DNA of 20,993 nt from CAZICM01 sp964537685 (GTDB taxonomy: Bacteria; Myxococcota_A; Polyangia; Polyangiales; Polyangiaceae), in NCBI GenBank assembly GCA_964537685.1, contig CAZICM010000100.1, positions 1 through 20,993 of the forward strand, written 5' to 3'. Shown here piece by piece: positions 6,774-14,709 of this stretch (positions are counted from its first letter, which is position 1; each line of letters begins with the position of its first letter). The position numbers were made by a program, and so were the translations under genes. The notes beneath the pieces are model-generated. The model did no database searches. It was given only the letters and a program-made list of their open reading frames with translations, and had not been told where the DNA came from.

Positions 6774-9272
6774 TTAACTTCGGAGAACGGCGCCGTACTG
6801 CTGTTTCACGGCTAGAACAACCGCTTGATGACGGCGATCGACTTCTTCATCGGTTAAGGTGCGCGCTTCGTCGGGGCGCGTTTTAGCCATTGGATCGCGG
6901 TAGATGACATGAAAGGCCAGCGAGCGGTGTTCGGCCGGTACATGCCCGCCCTTGAATAGATCGAAGAGCGTGACCGATTCGCACAGCTCTCCCGCCGCCT
7001 GCCGGATGGCATCGCCCACCGCTCCTGCATTCACGTCTTCGTGCACAATGAGCGCGATATCCCGCATGACCGGCGGAAGTACGGCAATCGGCTCGTATTT
7101 GGGCTGTTTCACGCCGATGCTTTCCATCGCGCCCAAATCCAGCTCGATCACCACACAGCTTCCGTCCAAATCCAAATCGCTGATCACATCGGGATGAAGC
7201 GGTCCGAATGTGCCCACAAGCGTTGTTCCAGCGAAAATATTCGCGGCTCCCCGGGGATGCAGATAGGGAAGCCTTGTGTCCGCGGGCTGGTGTTCCACGG
7301 AGGCCGGGCGGCGCAGGGCCCGCTCGACGATTTCAAGCGCAATTCCCTTGGCATCGTAGATATCGATGGGCACGGGTTTGGTCAGCACCGAATCTCGGTA
7401 GCCCGCTATCACCGCCGCAAAGGACGAAGCTTCGTTGGGCAAGAGCCCTGATTGCTCGTTACGCTCTAAAAAGCGCGCGCCGATGCTAAAGAGCCGGACA
7501 TTTTCCTCGCCGTGCCGGCGCGAGCGGGCCAGGGCTGCGAGCAGGCCCGGCAAGAGTGAAGTGCGCATGACGGAACGGTCTTCGGTGAGCGGGTTTTGAA
7601 GCGCGAAGGGCGCCGGAGCAAGCCTGAGCGCGGCCAGTTCCTTGGGAGAACAGAAGCCCATGGTGACAGCTTCGCACAGGCCCGCATCCATCGCGGCCTT
7701 GCGCACCCTGGGCTTGACAAGGGCCGTTTTGCGCGGCGGCTGAGGCTTAATGGCGGGCAATTGGGTGGGCACCGCTCCCAAGCCCATCACGCGAATTACT
7801 TCTTCAATCAAGTCGGCTTCCTGCTTGAGGTCTGGGCGGTGCGAAGGCGCGAGAACATAGCAAAACAAGCCTTGGCCATCGTCGCGGGGAGGCTGCACCG
7901 AACAGCCCAGCCGATGGAGAATGGCCGATGCATCAGCGAGCGGGACAGCCATGCCCAGAAGCGATTGCATCCGGCTTTCGCGCAAAAGCACGGCGGTCGG
8001 CTCTTGGGGATTTACGCCGGCGATAATGGAATCGGGCACGCCCGCGCCCTGACCCAGATGAGCGATGAGAGAAGCCGTTTGAGCCAGCACATCGGGCACC
8101 GCGCGAGGATCGACGCCTCGTTCAAAGCGATGACTGGCCTCGGTATGCAAACCATGGCGGCGGGAGCTGCGGCGTATGCCTCTGGGCTCGAAGTACGCGC
8201 ATTCGATGAGCACCCGTGAAGTGCTTGCGCGGATCTCGCTATTTTCACCGCCCATCACACCGGCCAAGGCCACGGCGCCCTCGGCATCGGCGATCACCAA
8301 ATCGTCGGCGCACAGCGTCCGGTCCACTCCATCGAGTGTTCTGAATTTTTCGCCGTCGCGCGCTCTTCTCACAATGATCTCGGCGCCCCGCACCAGATCC
8401 AAATCGAAGGCATGAACGGGATGGCCGAATTCCAATAAAATTAAATTGCTTGCATCGACGACGTTATTGATGGAACGCAGGCCCAAACTCTCTAGGCGAT
8501 AGCGCACCCACGCGGGTGAAGGGCCAATTTTCACATCGGCGACCAGAGCCGCGCCATAATGCGGGCAGCGTTCGGTATCTTCGATAGAGACCTTCGCCAT
8601 TTGGGTAATCGAACCTTCGGCGACCCTGGGTGGAGCGTCGGGCGAAGGCGTTCCGAAAGGCAAGGCATAGAGCGCCGCGGCTTCCCTGGCCAAGCCCAAA
8701 TGACCGAGCGCATCGGGGCGGTTGGGCGTCAAATCGATATCGAAAATAAAATCGTGAACACCGGGAAGGGCTTTGCGCAAAGGCGTTCCAGGTTCGGCGC
8801 AGCCCGAGGGCAATATCAAAATACCGGCATCATGATCTTCATCTTTGGAAGCCGTTCCTGAGCCTTTATTCAAGAGGCCCGAGAGGCCCAATTCCCGTTC
8901 GGAACAGAGCATCCCTTCGCTGGGGATACCGCCGATTTCCCTTGCGCTAAGGGTTAAACCGACGGCGGGCAGATAAGCGCCCAAAGGAGCGAGTGCGACG
9001 AGACCGCCTGGATCGGGCACATTGGGGGCTCCGCACACGATGCGCTGCTGAATGCCGCTGCCTCTATCGACAGTAACGAGGCGGAGTTTGGCGCGATGCG
9101 GATGAGGCTCGATATGAAGGACTTTAGCGACGATGACATCCTTCGTGCCCTCGCCGAATTCGGCAATAGAATCCACGGCCAAGCCGGCTTGGGTAAAGCG
9201 TTCGGCGAGCTCGTGGGCGGAAGCGGACAAGGCGGGGAGAAGAGCGCGAATCCAGTTGTAGGAAGCTTTCAT
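6774..9272 (-). CDS. pheT: Phenylalanyl-tRNA synthetase beta subunit
   Basis: This 832-residue protein is the beta chain of the heterotetrameric synthetase that charges tRNA-Phe. Domains in order: N-terminal helix MKASYNWIRALLP; EMAP/OB-type tRNA-binding domain (about 43-160, with IVCGAPNV); B3/4 editing domain; B5 domain (about 430-520, with PSHRPDLKQEADLIEEV); the synthetase-like core; and a C-terminal anticodon-binding FDX-ACB domain (about 735-832, with PPVMRDIALIV and LFDLFKG). The length is slightly above the usual ~800. The alpha-subunit gene pheS, which commonly lies directly upstream, is absent: upstream is a divergent unrelated gene. A possible promoter lies at 9311-9340. No frameshift or missing domain is seen. 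Confidence 0.97.
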   Translation of the reverse strand: MKASYNWIRALLPALSASAHELAERFTQAGLAVDSIAEFGEGTKDVIVAKVLHIEPHPHRAKLRLVTVDRGSGIQQRIVCGAPNVPDPGGLVALAPLGAYLPAVGLTLSAREIGGIPSEGMLCSERELGLSGLLNKGSGTASKDEDHDAGILILPSGCAEPGTPLRKALPGVHDFIFDIDLTPNRPDALGHLGLAREAAALYALPFGTPSPDAPPRVAEGSITQMAKVSIEDTERCPHYGAALVADVKIGPSPAWVRYRLESLGLRSINNVVDASNLILLEFGHPVHAFDLDLVRGAEIIVRRARDGEKFRTLDGVDRTLCADDLVIADAEGAVALAGVMGGENSEIRASTSRVLIECAYFEPRGIRRSSRRHGLHTEASHRFERGVDPRAVPDVLAQTASLIAHLGQGAGVPDSIIAGVNPQEPTAVLLRESRMQSLLGMAVPLADASAILHRLGCSVQPPRDDGQGLFCYVLAPSHRPDLKQEADLIEEVIRVMGLGAVPTQLPAIKPQPPRKTALVKPRVRKAAMDAGLCEAVTMGFCSPKELAALRLAPAPFALQNPLTEDRSVMRTSLLPGLLAALARSRRHGEENVRLFSIGARFLERNEQSGLLPNEASSFAAVIAGYRDSVLTKPVPIDIYDAKGIALEIVERALRRPASVEHQPADTRLPYLHPRGAANIFAGTTLVGTFGPLHPDVISDLDLDGSCVVIELDLGAMESIGVKQPKYEPIAVLPPVMRDIALIVHEDVNAGAVGDAIRQAAGELCESVTLFDLFKGGHVPAEHRSLAFHVIYRDPMAKTRPDEARTLTDEEVDRRHQAVVLAVKQQYGAVLRS

Positions 9273-9310
9273 GCGTAGGCGGGCGCCATTAGCACACTTT
9301 GAAAGGGAAT

Positions 9311-9340
9311 CCTATAGGGGCGACGGGTCACCTTCGTAAA
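9311..9340 (-). promoter_or_regulatory. Possible promoter of pheT-thpR
   Basis: Reading the minus strand, TTTACG (9340-9335) and TATAGG (9316-9311) are separated by 18 bases, each matching the sigma-70 consensus at four of six positions. It is correctly placed 38 bases upstream of the pheT ATG. Confidence 0.3.
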
Positions 9341-9417
9341 CGATAGTGAAGGACAAGAAGCTTGCCGTTGGTCTGTCTGTTTGTTTAGGCTAGACCATCG
9401 AAAGGCATGGCTTGCCG

Positions 9418-10452
9418 ATGACGCGCATCTTTTGGGATGAAATGGCCAAGAGTTTTCTTCAAGAAGTCCTTGAGCCGGCGGGCAAACCCGAGACAGAGCA
9501 TAGAATTGTTGCACATGAGGCACAGTTCGCGGATTTATGGTTTGAGCCCGATCCAAACCAGGCCGACAAACGCAGGCGTTTGGGATGGCTGGGAACGATG
9601 AGCGAACAAGCTTGTATATTCGAGACCTTCTCCAACCTGCCGCAGATGGATGATGTGCGGGAGTGTTTGCGAAAGGTATTGGGCAAGCATCATCATCGGA
9701 TGATGGAGCACAAGAAAAAGGGTCATGCATGGCCTGACATGCCGAGGCTATGGATAATCGCGCCTGCGATTCCAAAGGGGCTGGCGCAGGCATTTGGATT
9801 TCAGCCCTCTCCGTCTTGGCCTTCGGGGATAAAGCTCTCACCGCGTGGGATTCAGCTTGGATGGGTAGCGCTGGCCGAGCTGCCGAAGACCCGCGAAACG
9901 TTGATGCTCCGTTTGATTCTGGCGCGGGGCACAATATATGAACAAGCGCAGAAAGAATTGGATGAATTACCTGACGATGCATGGGAAAAGTGGGCTGTCA
10001 ACTGGTTTGTGTTTGAAAAATTTCGCCGCTTGGTGGATGATCGCCAAAACGGCCGCCGTGAGCTCGGCAAGGAAGAAAAGGAGTTCATCATGAACAGCGA
10101 GCAGCGATGGGCGATGTTGGAACGAGAAGTGATGGAGAAAGGCCGCCTTCTAGGTTTTAAAGCAGGGCGTTTGGAAGGCCGAAAAAAAGGCCGGGAAGAA
10201 GGGCGGGAAGAAGGGCGGGAAGAAGGGCGGGAAGAAGGGCGGGAAGAAGGGCGGGAAGAAGGCCGACAAGAAGCCCTTCGCTCGATGCTGATGCAAATTT
10301 ACAAGAGCCGCTTTTCTAAAGTGCCCCGCGCGATTTCCAATGCTCTTCGCGCCGAGCAGTCTTCCGAGCAATTGCTTGCATGGAGCGCCGTGTTCTCGAC
10401 GCGCTCGCCCAAAGAGATCGCAAGCGCCCTCGGTATTTCCAGCCGTCTTTAG
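9418..10452 (+). CDS. Rpn/PD-(D/E)XK-like protein with GREE repeats and DUF4351-like C-terminus
   Basis: This protein of about 344 residues has an N-terminal region resembling the PD-(D/E)XK-fold Rpn/transposase-like family, including FADLWFEP (residues 37-44, candidate acidic Asp39 and Glu43). A helical middle follows, then a charged segment of eight four-residue units, mostly GREE (residues 254-285). The C-terminus (LRSMLMQIYKSRFSKVP, then SPKEIASALG) resembles the DUF4351 domain often found at the end of such proteins. Members are implicated in DNA cleavage or recombination, but I cannot identify the full catalytic set here, so activity is uncertain. The start is ambiguous: TTG at 9412 has AAAGG 7 bases upstream, and ATG at 9418 is 6 bases further. 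It is divergent from pheT and 61 bp ahead of the next gene in the same direction. Confidence 0.7.
   Translation: MTRIFWDEMAKSFLQEVLEPAGKPETEHRIVAHEAQFADLWFEPDPNQADKRRRLGWLGTMSEQACIFETFSNLPQMDDVRECLRKVLGKHHHRMMEHKKKGHAWPDMPRLWIIAPAIPKGLAQAFGFQPSPSWPSGIKLSPRGIQLGWVALAELPKTRETLMLRLILARGTIYEQAQKELDELPDDAWEKWAVNWFVFEKFRRLVDDRQNGRRELGKEEKEFIMNSEQRWAMLEREVMEKGRLLGFKAGRLEGRKKGREEGREEGREEGREEGREEGREEGRQEALRSMLMQIYKSRFSKVPRAISNALRAEQSSEQLLAWSAVFSTRSPKEIASALGISSRL
10177..10272 (+). repeat. 12-bp minisatellite, eight units
   Basis: The unit GGGCGGGAAGAA is repeated five times without error at 10201-10260. It is flanked by one near-perfect unit (10189-10200) and two degenerate ones (10177-10188 and 10261-10272). 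It lies in frame in the Rpn-like gene and encodes GREE, so unit gain or loss would not shift the frame. Confidence 0.95.
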
Positions 10453-10513
10453 TACCTGTCTCCCCTTTCATCGACGCTGTACACACATCTGCCCATTGTG
10501 ATGTGCTGCCCGC

Positions 10514-11347
10514 GTGGAAGTCATTCTCGCCGTCGCCTTTCCTGTAGGTATCATTGCCCTTATTGTCGTTGTTGTTCTCCGCGAAAATAAAAAACGCGCC
10601 CAACGCCGTGAGCTTGTTGCCAATGCTCTCCGCGTTCAAGATCCCACCGTTATTGTCAACGAAAAGACCGGCACCGCCGCCTGCACCTTCCGCGGTCTGC
10701 CCGCCCGCTTTTGCTTTGCAACCCGAGGCTCGGGCAGCTCCGCCGAAAGCTGGACCGAAGCCGAAGCCGATGTCGTTCATGAACATTTCGTGCTTTCTAT
10801 CCGCCGTCAAAAAGACCGCGATGAAAAGTTGATTCAGAAGGGCCTCGCCGTCGATATTCAGCTCGGCAATCCCGCGTTCGATGCGGCATATCTGGTCGAA
10901 GGCGCTCCTGCTTCCTTGGTTGTCCGCCTTCTTACCCCCGCTATTCAGCAAAAGATCTTGGATTGCAATGTCGACGAAATCGATGAACGGAATACAGGTA
11001 TGGTTGTCGCCCGAAAAGGATGGCGAGAAGATCAGGCCGATATCCAGGCATTTGTCGATTTGGTTGTCACGCTGGCCGAGCGCATTGCTCCCGCGGCCGC
11101 CGAGGCAAAGCTAGCGGATGCTCCCCCACCTGAAAGCGCCTATCGGGGCGCAGCCATGTCCCCCGGCGATCAAGCGAGATGGCAGTCGGCCCAATGGAAT
11201 GCAGCTTCTCAAAGGCAGGCCGAAATTGCTCAGGTGGAGCAGATCCGGGCCCAGCGTAAGGCACATGAGCGCAATATGGCGCTGCTTGTGATGGGAGTGA
11301 TTCTGCTGGTGGGCTTGGGTTGGATGGCTTTGGGAAAGCAGTGCTAA
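10514..11347 (+). CDS. Two-TM membrane protein of unknown function
   Basis: I do not recognise this 277-residue protein. It has a TM segment at each end: residues 2-22 (very rich in Ile/Val/Leu) and about 255-273. Between them lies a soluble alpha/beta-looking domain (about 40-185) and a Gln/Ala/Arg-rich helical stretch (about 205-250). With both termini so close to a TM the central domain could sit on either side of the membrane. The start is GTG at 10514; an in-frame TGA lies just upstream (10499-10501), so no earlier start is possible, and no clear Shine-Dalgarno is seen. It is 61 bp behind the Rpn-like gene and probably co-transcribed. Its stop codon overlaps that of the convergent gene by 4 bp. 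Coding is supported by the open length and sensible composition. Confidence 0.75.
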   Translation: MEVILAVAFPVGIIALIVVVVLRENKKRAQRRELVANALRVQDPTVIVNEKTGTAACTFRGLPARFCFATRGSGSSAESWTEAEADVVHEHFVLSIRRQKDRDEKLIQKGLAVDIQLGNPAFDAAYLVEGAPASLVVRLLTPAIQQKILDCNVDEIDERNTGMVVARKGWREDQADIQAFVDLVVTLAERIAPAAAEAKLADAPPPESAYRGAAMSPGDQARWQSAQWNAASQRQAEIAQVEQIRAQRKAHERNMALLVMGVILLVGLGWMALGKQC

Positions 11348-14300
11348 CTTCCTTGGGCGCCCGCCACCAATTCGCCGCAGCTCTCTTCCCTCAATAAACG
11401 CTTTCGTGCCCCCACGGCTCTTGACATCATCGTCCGCCTTCGCTCCGCGCTCTTTCGATCCCGCTCGCAGAGCTCTTCATGGGCCTTTGCGCTTAACATA
11501 CGCTGATAGGGGGATAGCAGCACTTCCGCCGATGTGTTCAGCGCTTTTCCCTCCACTGGTTTTAACAGCAATTCCCGGGCATAGGCCGAGCGCGATCCAA
11601 GGAATTCTTTCGATTTCTTGGCCCTTTTCCATTGAGCCGCCAGCTCTTTGCGGGCCCTTTCAATTTCTTGCCTTAGGTGCTTCCTTTCGTCTTCGCCGGT
11701 CACAAGCTTATTCACCCATTCATCGAGAAGCTTTAGGGTGACGCCTCTCAACACAGGCGCCCGCCTTTCAAAATAGAAGGGAGGAATGTATTCCCATGCG
11801 CCAACTTGGCTTGAACTAAAAAAGTGAAGCCGGGAGATGATTCGAATCAATTGAACGCCTGCTAAAGGCCGGAGAGATGCTTCTTTCGAAGACTGAAATC
11901 CATGCGCCAATAGTTTTCGCAGCAGCGGCAAGCCTGCCCTTATGGACCGAGGGCTTTCCCCCGCACACCATCCCCGATAGAGAATACCCAGTTGTTCATG
12001 GCATAGATCCACCAAAATCGCATCGGATGTCAGCCTGGCCAGCGTATCCGCGTCAAGCCCAGAACCTATGTTTTCCCGTTCGCTCCCTGGCCCGGTGAGA
12101 AAGGCAAGCCTGCGCAGCTTTTCATCAAAAGGCAACGCTTGCAGGAGATGCATGGCATGTTCATGCCCCAATATATGCTCAGGGCGATGTAGCTCCGCGT
12201 CGGCCACCTTTGCCACCGAGATCGCCGCCTGCGCTCCATTCACTGTTCTATGGATTTGAATTTCCCCCATGCGCCAGCGCTTGCAGAACCAGTAATTCTT
12301 CTGCTGTTCGGGTTTGAGTTCCCATACGAGCATTAGACGTTCTTGAGGATGCATCCGCTGAAGTTCGACAAGCAGTTTCAAGGCCCGGCGCTGCATGGCC
12401 TTCTCGCTGGGCTTGCCCCAAAAGAGCCAGGACCATTTCGATATGTCTACCCGGTGAGGCTCTTCTCCAAGATAAGGCCCAGTGGATTTCTTTGAGCGCC
12501 GGGCTTCCACATACTCGCTTTCAGGCTGAACCGGTCCTTGGCTTCTATTCGTGGGCACGAGCAGCCTCATCAGATCCGGCGGCTTTGCACCCTCTATCAA
12601 TACATGTCCCCCACCCGCGCATAGCCCAAGCACTTGCTCCTTGGATAGGAATTGCATTGGCAGCCTTTCCCCCTTTGATGTATCCATCGCCTGATTGAGC
12701 ACAACCAGCGTGCGCCCCGATAGATCGTCCGATAGGGTTTTGTTTGCGGCACTTCCCCGCGCATCCAAGTCCACCCCGCCTTCCAAGGATAGATCGAGCA
12801 CTCCACTGGATAGGCCCAGCTTTGAAAACAAGCTTTCCCAGGCTTGAAGCTCCAATGCCTGGGTTCGGTTATGCACCAGAAGCAGGACATCTTTAGGGCT
12901 CTCCCAAGCAAAAGGCCGGCCCACCCGAACATCAAAATCGCGGTATTGAATGGGCCGCGCTTCTAGAACTTTATCGATTCCTCCCAATTCCAGCGATAAC
13001 CACATCCGTCCAGCTCTATAAAAAGGCGCATCTTCCGCGACCGCGATGGTGCCCTCGATATCGATGGATTGCCCCGGGCCCAGCGCTGGGATTTCCCGCT
13101 CAAAGCCTTGCGACAAAAGAATGCGGGCACCCTGCTCATCGAAAAACATCAATTGCTCGTCGAGAAGCTCGCTCTCATGCAAGAAGAGCCGGAAACGAAC
13201 AATGCGCCCAAGTTCGGAATCGCGGCCAAAGGCTCGCTGGGAGATATTGGTGATGCGAAATCGCAGCCGGGCCGCTTGTCCTGGGGAGAGAGAATGAAGC
13301 GTTTCAAGCGCCGATGCCTCAACGGGAAAACGAATGAGAAAGCGCCCCAATTGCAGGCTGTGATCGGTTTCATAATCGCTGAATTCGCGGGCCGCGTCGG
13401 GGACCCATGCCCTGTGCCGAATCACTTCCTCATAAACGATGGGATCGGAAGGTTGACTGGGATGATAGGCGCCCAAAACGCAGCTCAGCCGTTCCGTTGC
13501 AAAGCGATGCCGCTGCCCCGGCTCCAGCGAAAAAGGTAACACCAAATGCGCGCGTTCCGGGGCAATCCAGCCTTTTTCTTGGAGCATGAGTTGAATCTCC
13601 CGGGTCGCTGGAGTCGGCATGCCTCCAACATTTTCTACCTCAATCCCAAAGACATGCACTTTTTCTTCGGGCTCATAAATCCCATCTTCATTGTCGCTCT
13701 TATGCTCAAAAGCCTTCAGGCGAATATCGTAGCGCGAGGGATAGGGATACATCTCGGCGCCTTTCTGGACATGAATCACAAAATGTCCATTCGAGCCGTC
13801 CTTACCTTGGTAGAGCACCGCATGCCCCGGAGTGCCGTTTCGCCCCGATGACCCCGTTGAACCGCCTGGATTGGAATGGGTGGTCGTTCGGGTCTGACGG
13901 TTCCCTTGGGAATCGGTATAGCTTTCTGTTTCGGTCCATGAATACGAACTTCCACCCGCGCCGCCCGCGCCGCCCGCACCACCTGCGCCGTTCTCCCCTG
14001 GATTGCCTCCCTTGCCTCCCCGGATGACATGCCGTGTAAGCATCAAGAGATGCGTATCTTCATGAGCGACCTCCACAACAATCTGTCCACCTTGCCCACC
14101 CACCGCGCCGCTCGAACCATGTCCCCCCCGCCCTCCATCGCCGCCCGCCCCTCCATTCTCGCCACTGGAGTATCGCGTTGCATCCCGGCCCGCTCTTCCC
14201 CGCGCGCCATTGCCTCCCCGTCCCCCATGCCCTCCATGTCCCCCCCGTCCTCCCCGGGCCACCAAATCTACAAATCCTGTATCCCCCATGGCCAAACGCT

Positions 14301-14601
14301 CTTGGACCTCCACCTCCTGGCCATCCGCACCAAGGCATTTTCCCGAAATCAGCACATAGCCCGCCTCGTCGGAATCGGGCTTTAGCCGAGCCCGGATAAG
14401 CCCCGCATCCTGGCCTGGGTTTGCTGGACCCGCATGTTCACCCGGCATTCCATCCGCGCCGGGGCTTGAGCCGCTGCGCCCATTGCCGCCGTGAACTCCG
14501 TCCAAACCCGCGCGTCCTGATACATCGATGCGCAACAGGCTGTCGGACACCGGCGTTTGAATATCGGGCGCGCTCTTTTCGCTTTGCCTGTAGGGGATCA
14601 C
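11344..14601 (-). CDS. Large collagen-like Gly-rich protein with Ig-like and Rossmann-like regions
   Basis: This 1085-residue protein has no signal peptide and no TM segment. Gly-rich, collagen-like blocks occur at about residues 28-67, 115-183, 194-228 and 252-282. Between them are short beta-like segments such as GGQIVVEVAHEDTH, and a polar insert SYSWTETESYTDSQ. From about 285 to 560 the sequence looks like beta-sandwich domains (FGIEVENVGG and similar). About 565-700 has an alternating alpha/beta pattern (DVLLLVHNRT, then RTLVVLNQAM). The last 350 residues are charged and helical, ending in a long basic coiled-coil-like stretch. The start is GTG at 14601; a TGA in frame 12 bases upstream prevents an earlier start, and no good Shine-Dalgarno is seen. 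It starts 49 bp past a terminator and overlaps the convergent gene by 4 bp. I do not recognise a named function. The lack of a signal peptide suggests the cytoplasm or an unusual export route. Confidence 0.82.
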   Translation of the reverse strand: MIPYRQSEKSAPDIQTPVSDSLLRIDVSGRAGLDGVHGGNGRSGSSPGADGMPGEHAGPANPGQDAGLIRARLKPDSDEAGYVLISGKCLGADGQEVEVQERLAMGDTGFVDLVARGGRGGHGGHGGRGGNGARGRAGRDATRYSSGENGGAGGDGGRGGHGSSGAVGGQGGQIVVEVAHEDTHLLMLTRHVIRGGKGGNPGENGAGGAGGAGGAGGSSYSWTETESYTDSQGNRQTRTTTHSNPGGSTGSSGRNGTPGHAVLYQGKDGSNGHFVIHVQKGAEMYPYPSRYDIRLKAFEHKSDNEDGIYEPEEKVHVFGIEVENVGGMPTPATREIQLMLQEKGWIAPERAHLVLPFSLEPGQRHRFATERLSCVLGAYHPSQPSDPIVYEEVIRHRAWVPDAAREFSDYETDHSLQLGRFLIRFPVEASALETLHSLSPGQAARLRFRITNISQRAFGRDSELGRIVRFRLFLHESELLDEQLMFFDEQGARILLSQGFEREIPALGPGQSIDIEGTIAVAEDAPFYRAGRMWLSLELGGIDKVLEARPIQYRDFDVRVGRPFAWESPKDVLLLVHNRTQALELQAWESLFSKLGLSSGVLDLSLEGGVDLDARGSAANKTLSDDLSGRTLVVLNQAMDTSKGERLPMQFLSKEQVLGLCAGGGHVLIEGAKPPDLMRLLVPTNRSQGPVQPESEYVEARRSKKSTGPYLGEEPHRVDISKWSWLFWGKPSEKAMQRRALKLLVELQRMHPQERLMLVWELKPEQQKNYWFCKRWRMGEIQIHRTVNGAQAAISVAKVADAELHRPEHILGHEHAMHLLQALPFDEKLRRLAFLTGPGSERENIGSGLDADTLARLTSDAILVDLCHEQLGILYRGWCAGESPRSIRAGLPLLRKLLAHGFQSSKEASLRPLAGVQLIRIISRLHFFSSSQVGAWEYIPPFYFERRAPVLRGVTLKLLDEWVNKLVTGEDERKHLRQEIERARKELAAQWKRAKKSKEFLGSRSAYARELLLKPVEGKALNTSAEVLLSPYQRMLSAKAHEELCERDRKSAERRRTMMSRAVGARKRLLREESCGELVAGAQGS

Positions 14602-14650
14602 GGAGCGATGATGTCAGAACGCATTCAAAGATGTCCAGAGAAAAGGCTTC

Positions 14651-14685
14651 AAAGAAAAAAGGGGCAGCCGGCTGGCCACCCCTTT
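14651..14685 (-). terminator. Intrinsic terminator of the Gld-type ABC operon
   Basis: On the minus strand AAAGGGG and its continuation (14685-14674) pair with 14669-14658 to give a 12-bp stem, with two G-U wobbles and an AGCC loop. The stem runs straight into six T residues (complement of 14655-14660), followed by CTTT. It is the strongest terminator in the window and lies 25 bases after the DUF4340 gene stop. Confidence 0.9.
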
Positions 14686-14709
14686 CATCCCACAACCATC
14701 GAAGGGTCT

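Noticed and set aside
9361..9398. Inverted repeat TGGTCT/AGACCA between pheT and the Rpn-like gene
   Set aside because: Only 6 bp per arm with a long spacer; expected by chance at this length.
10177..10272. Possible CRISPR-like array
   Set aside because: The units are 12 bp, directly abutting and in frame within a gene; there are no spacers.
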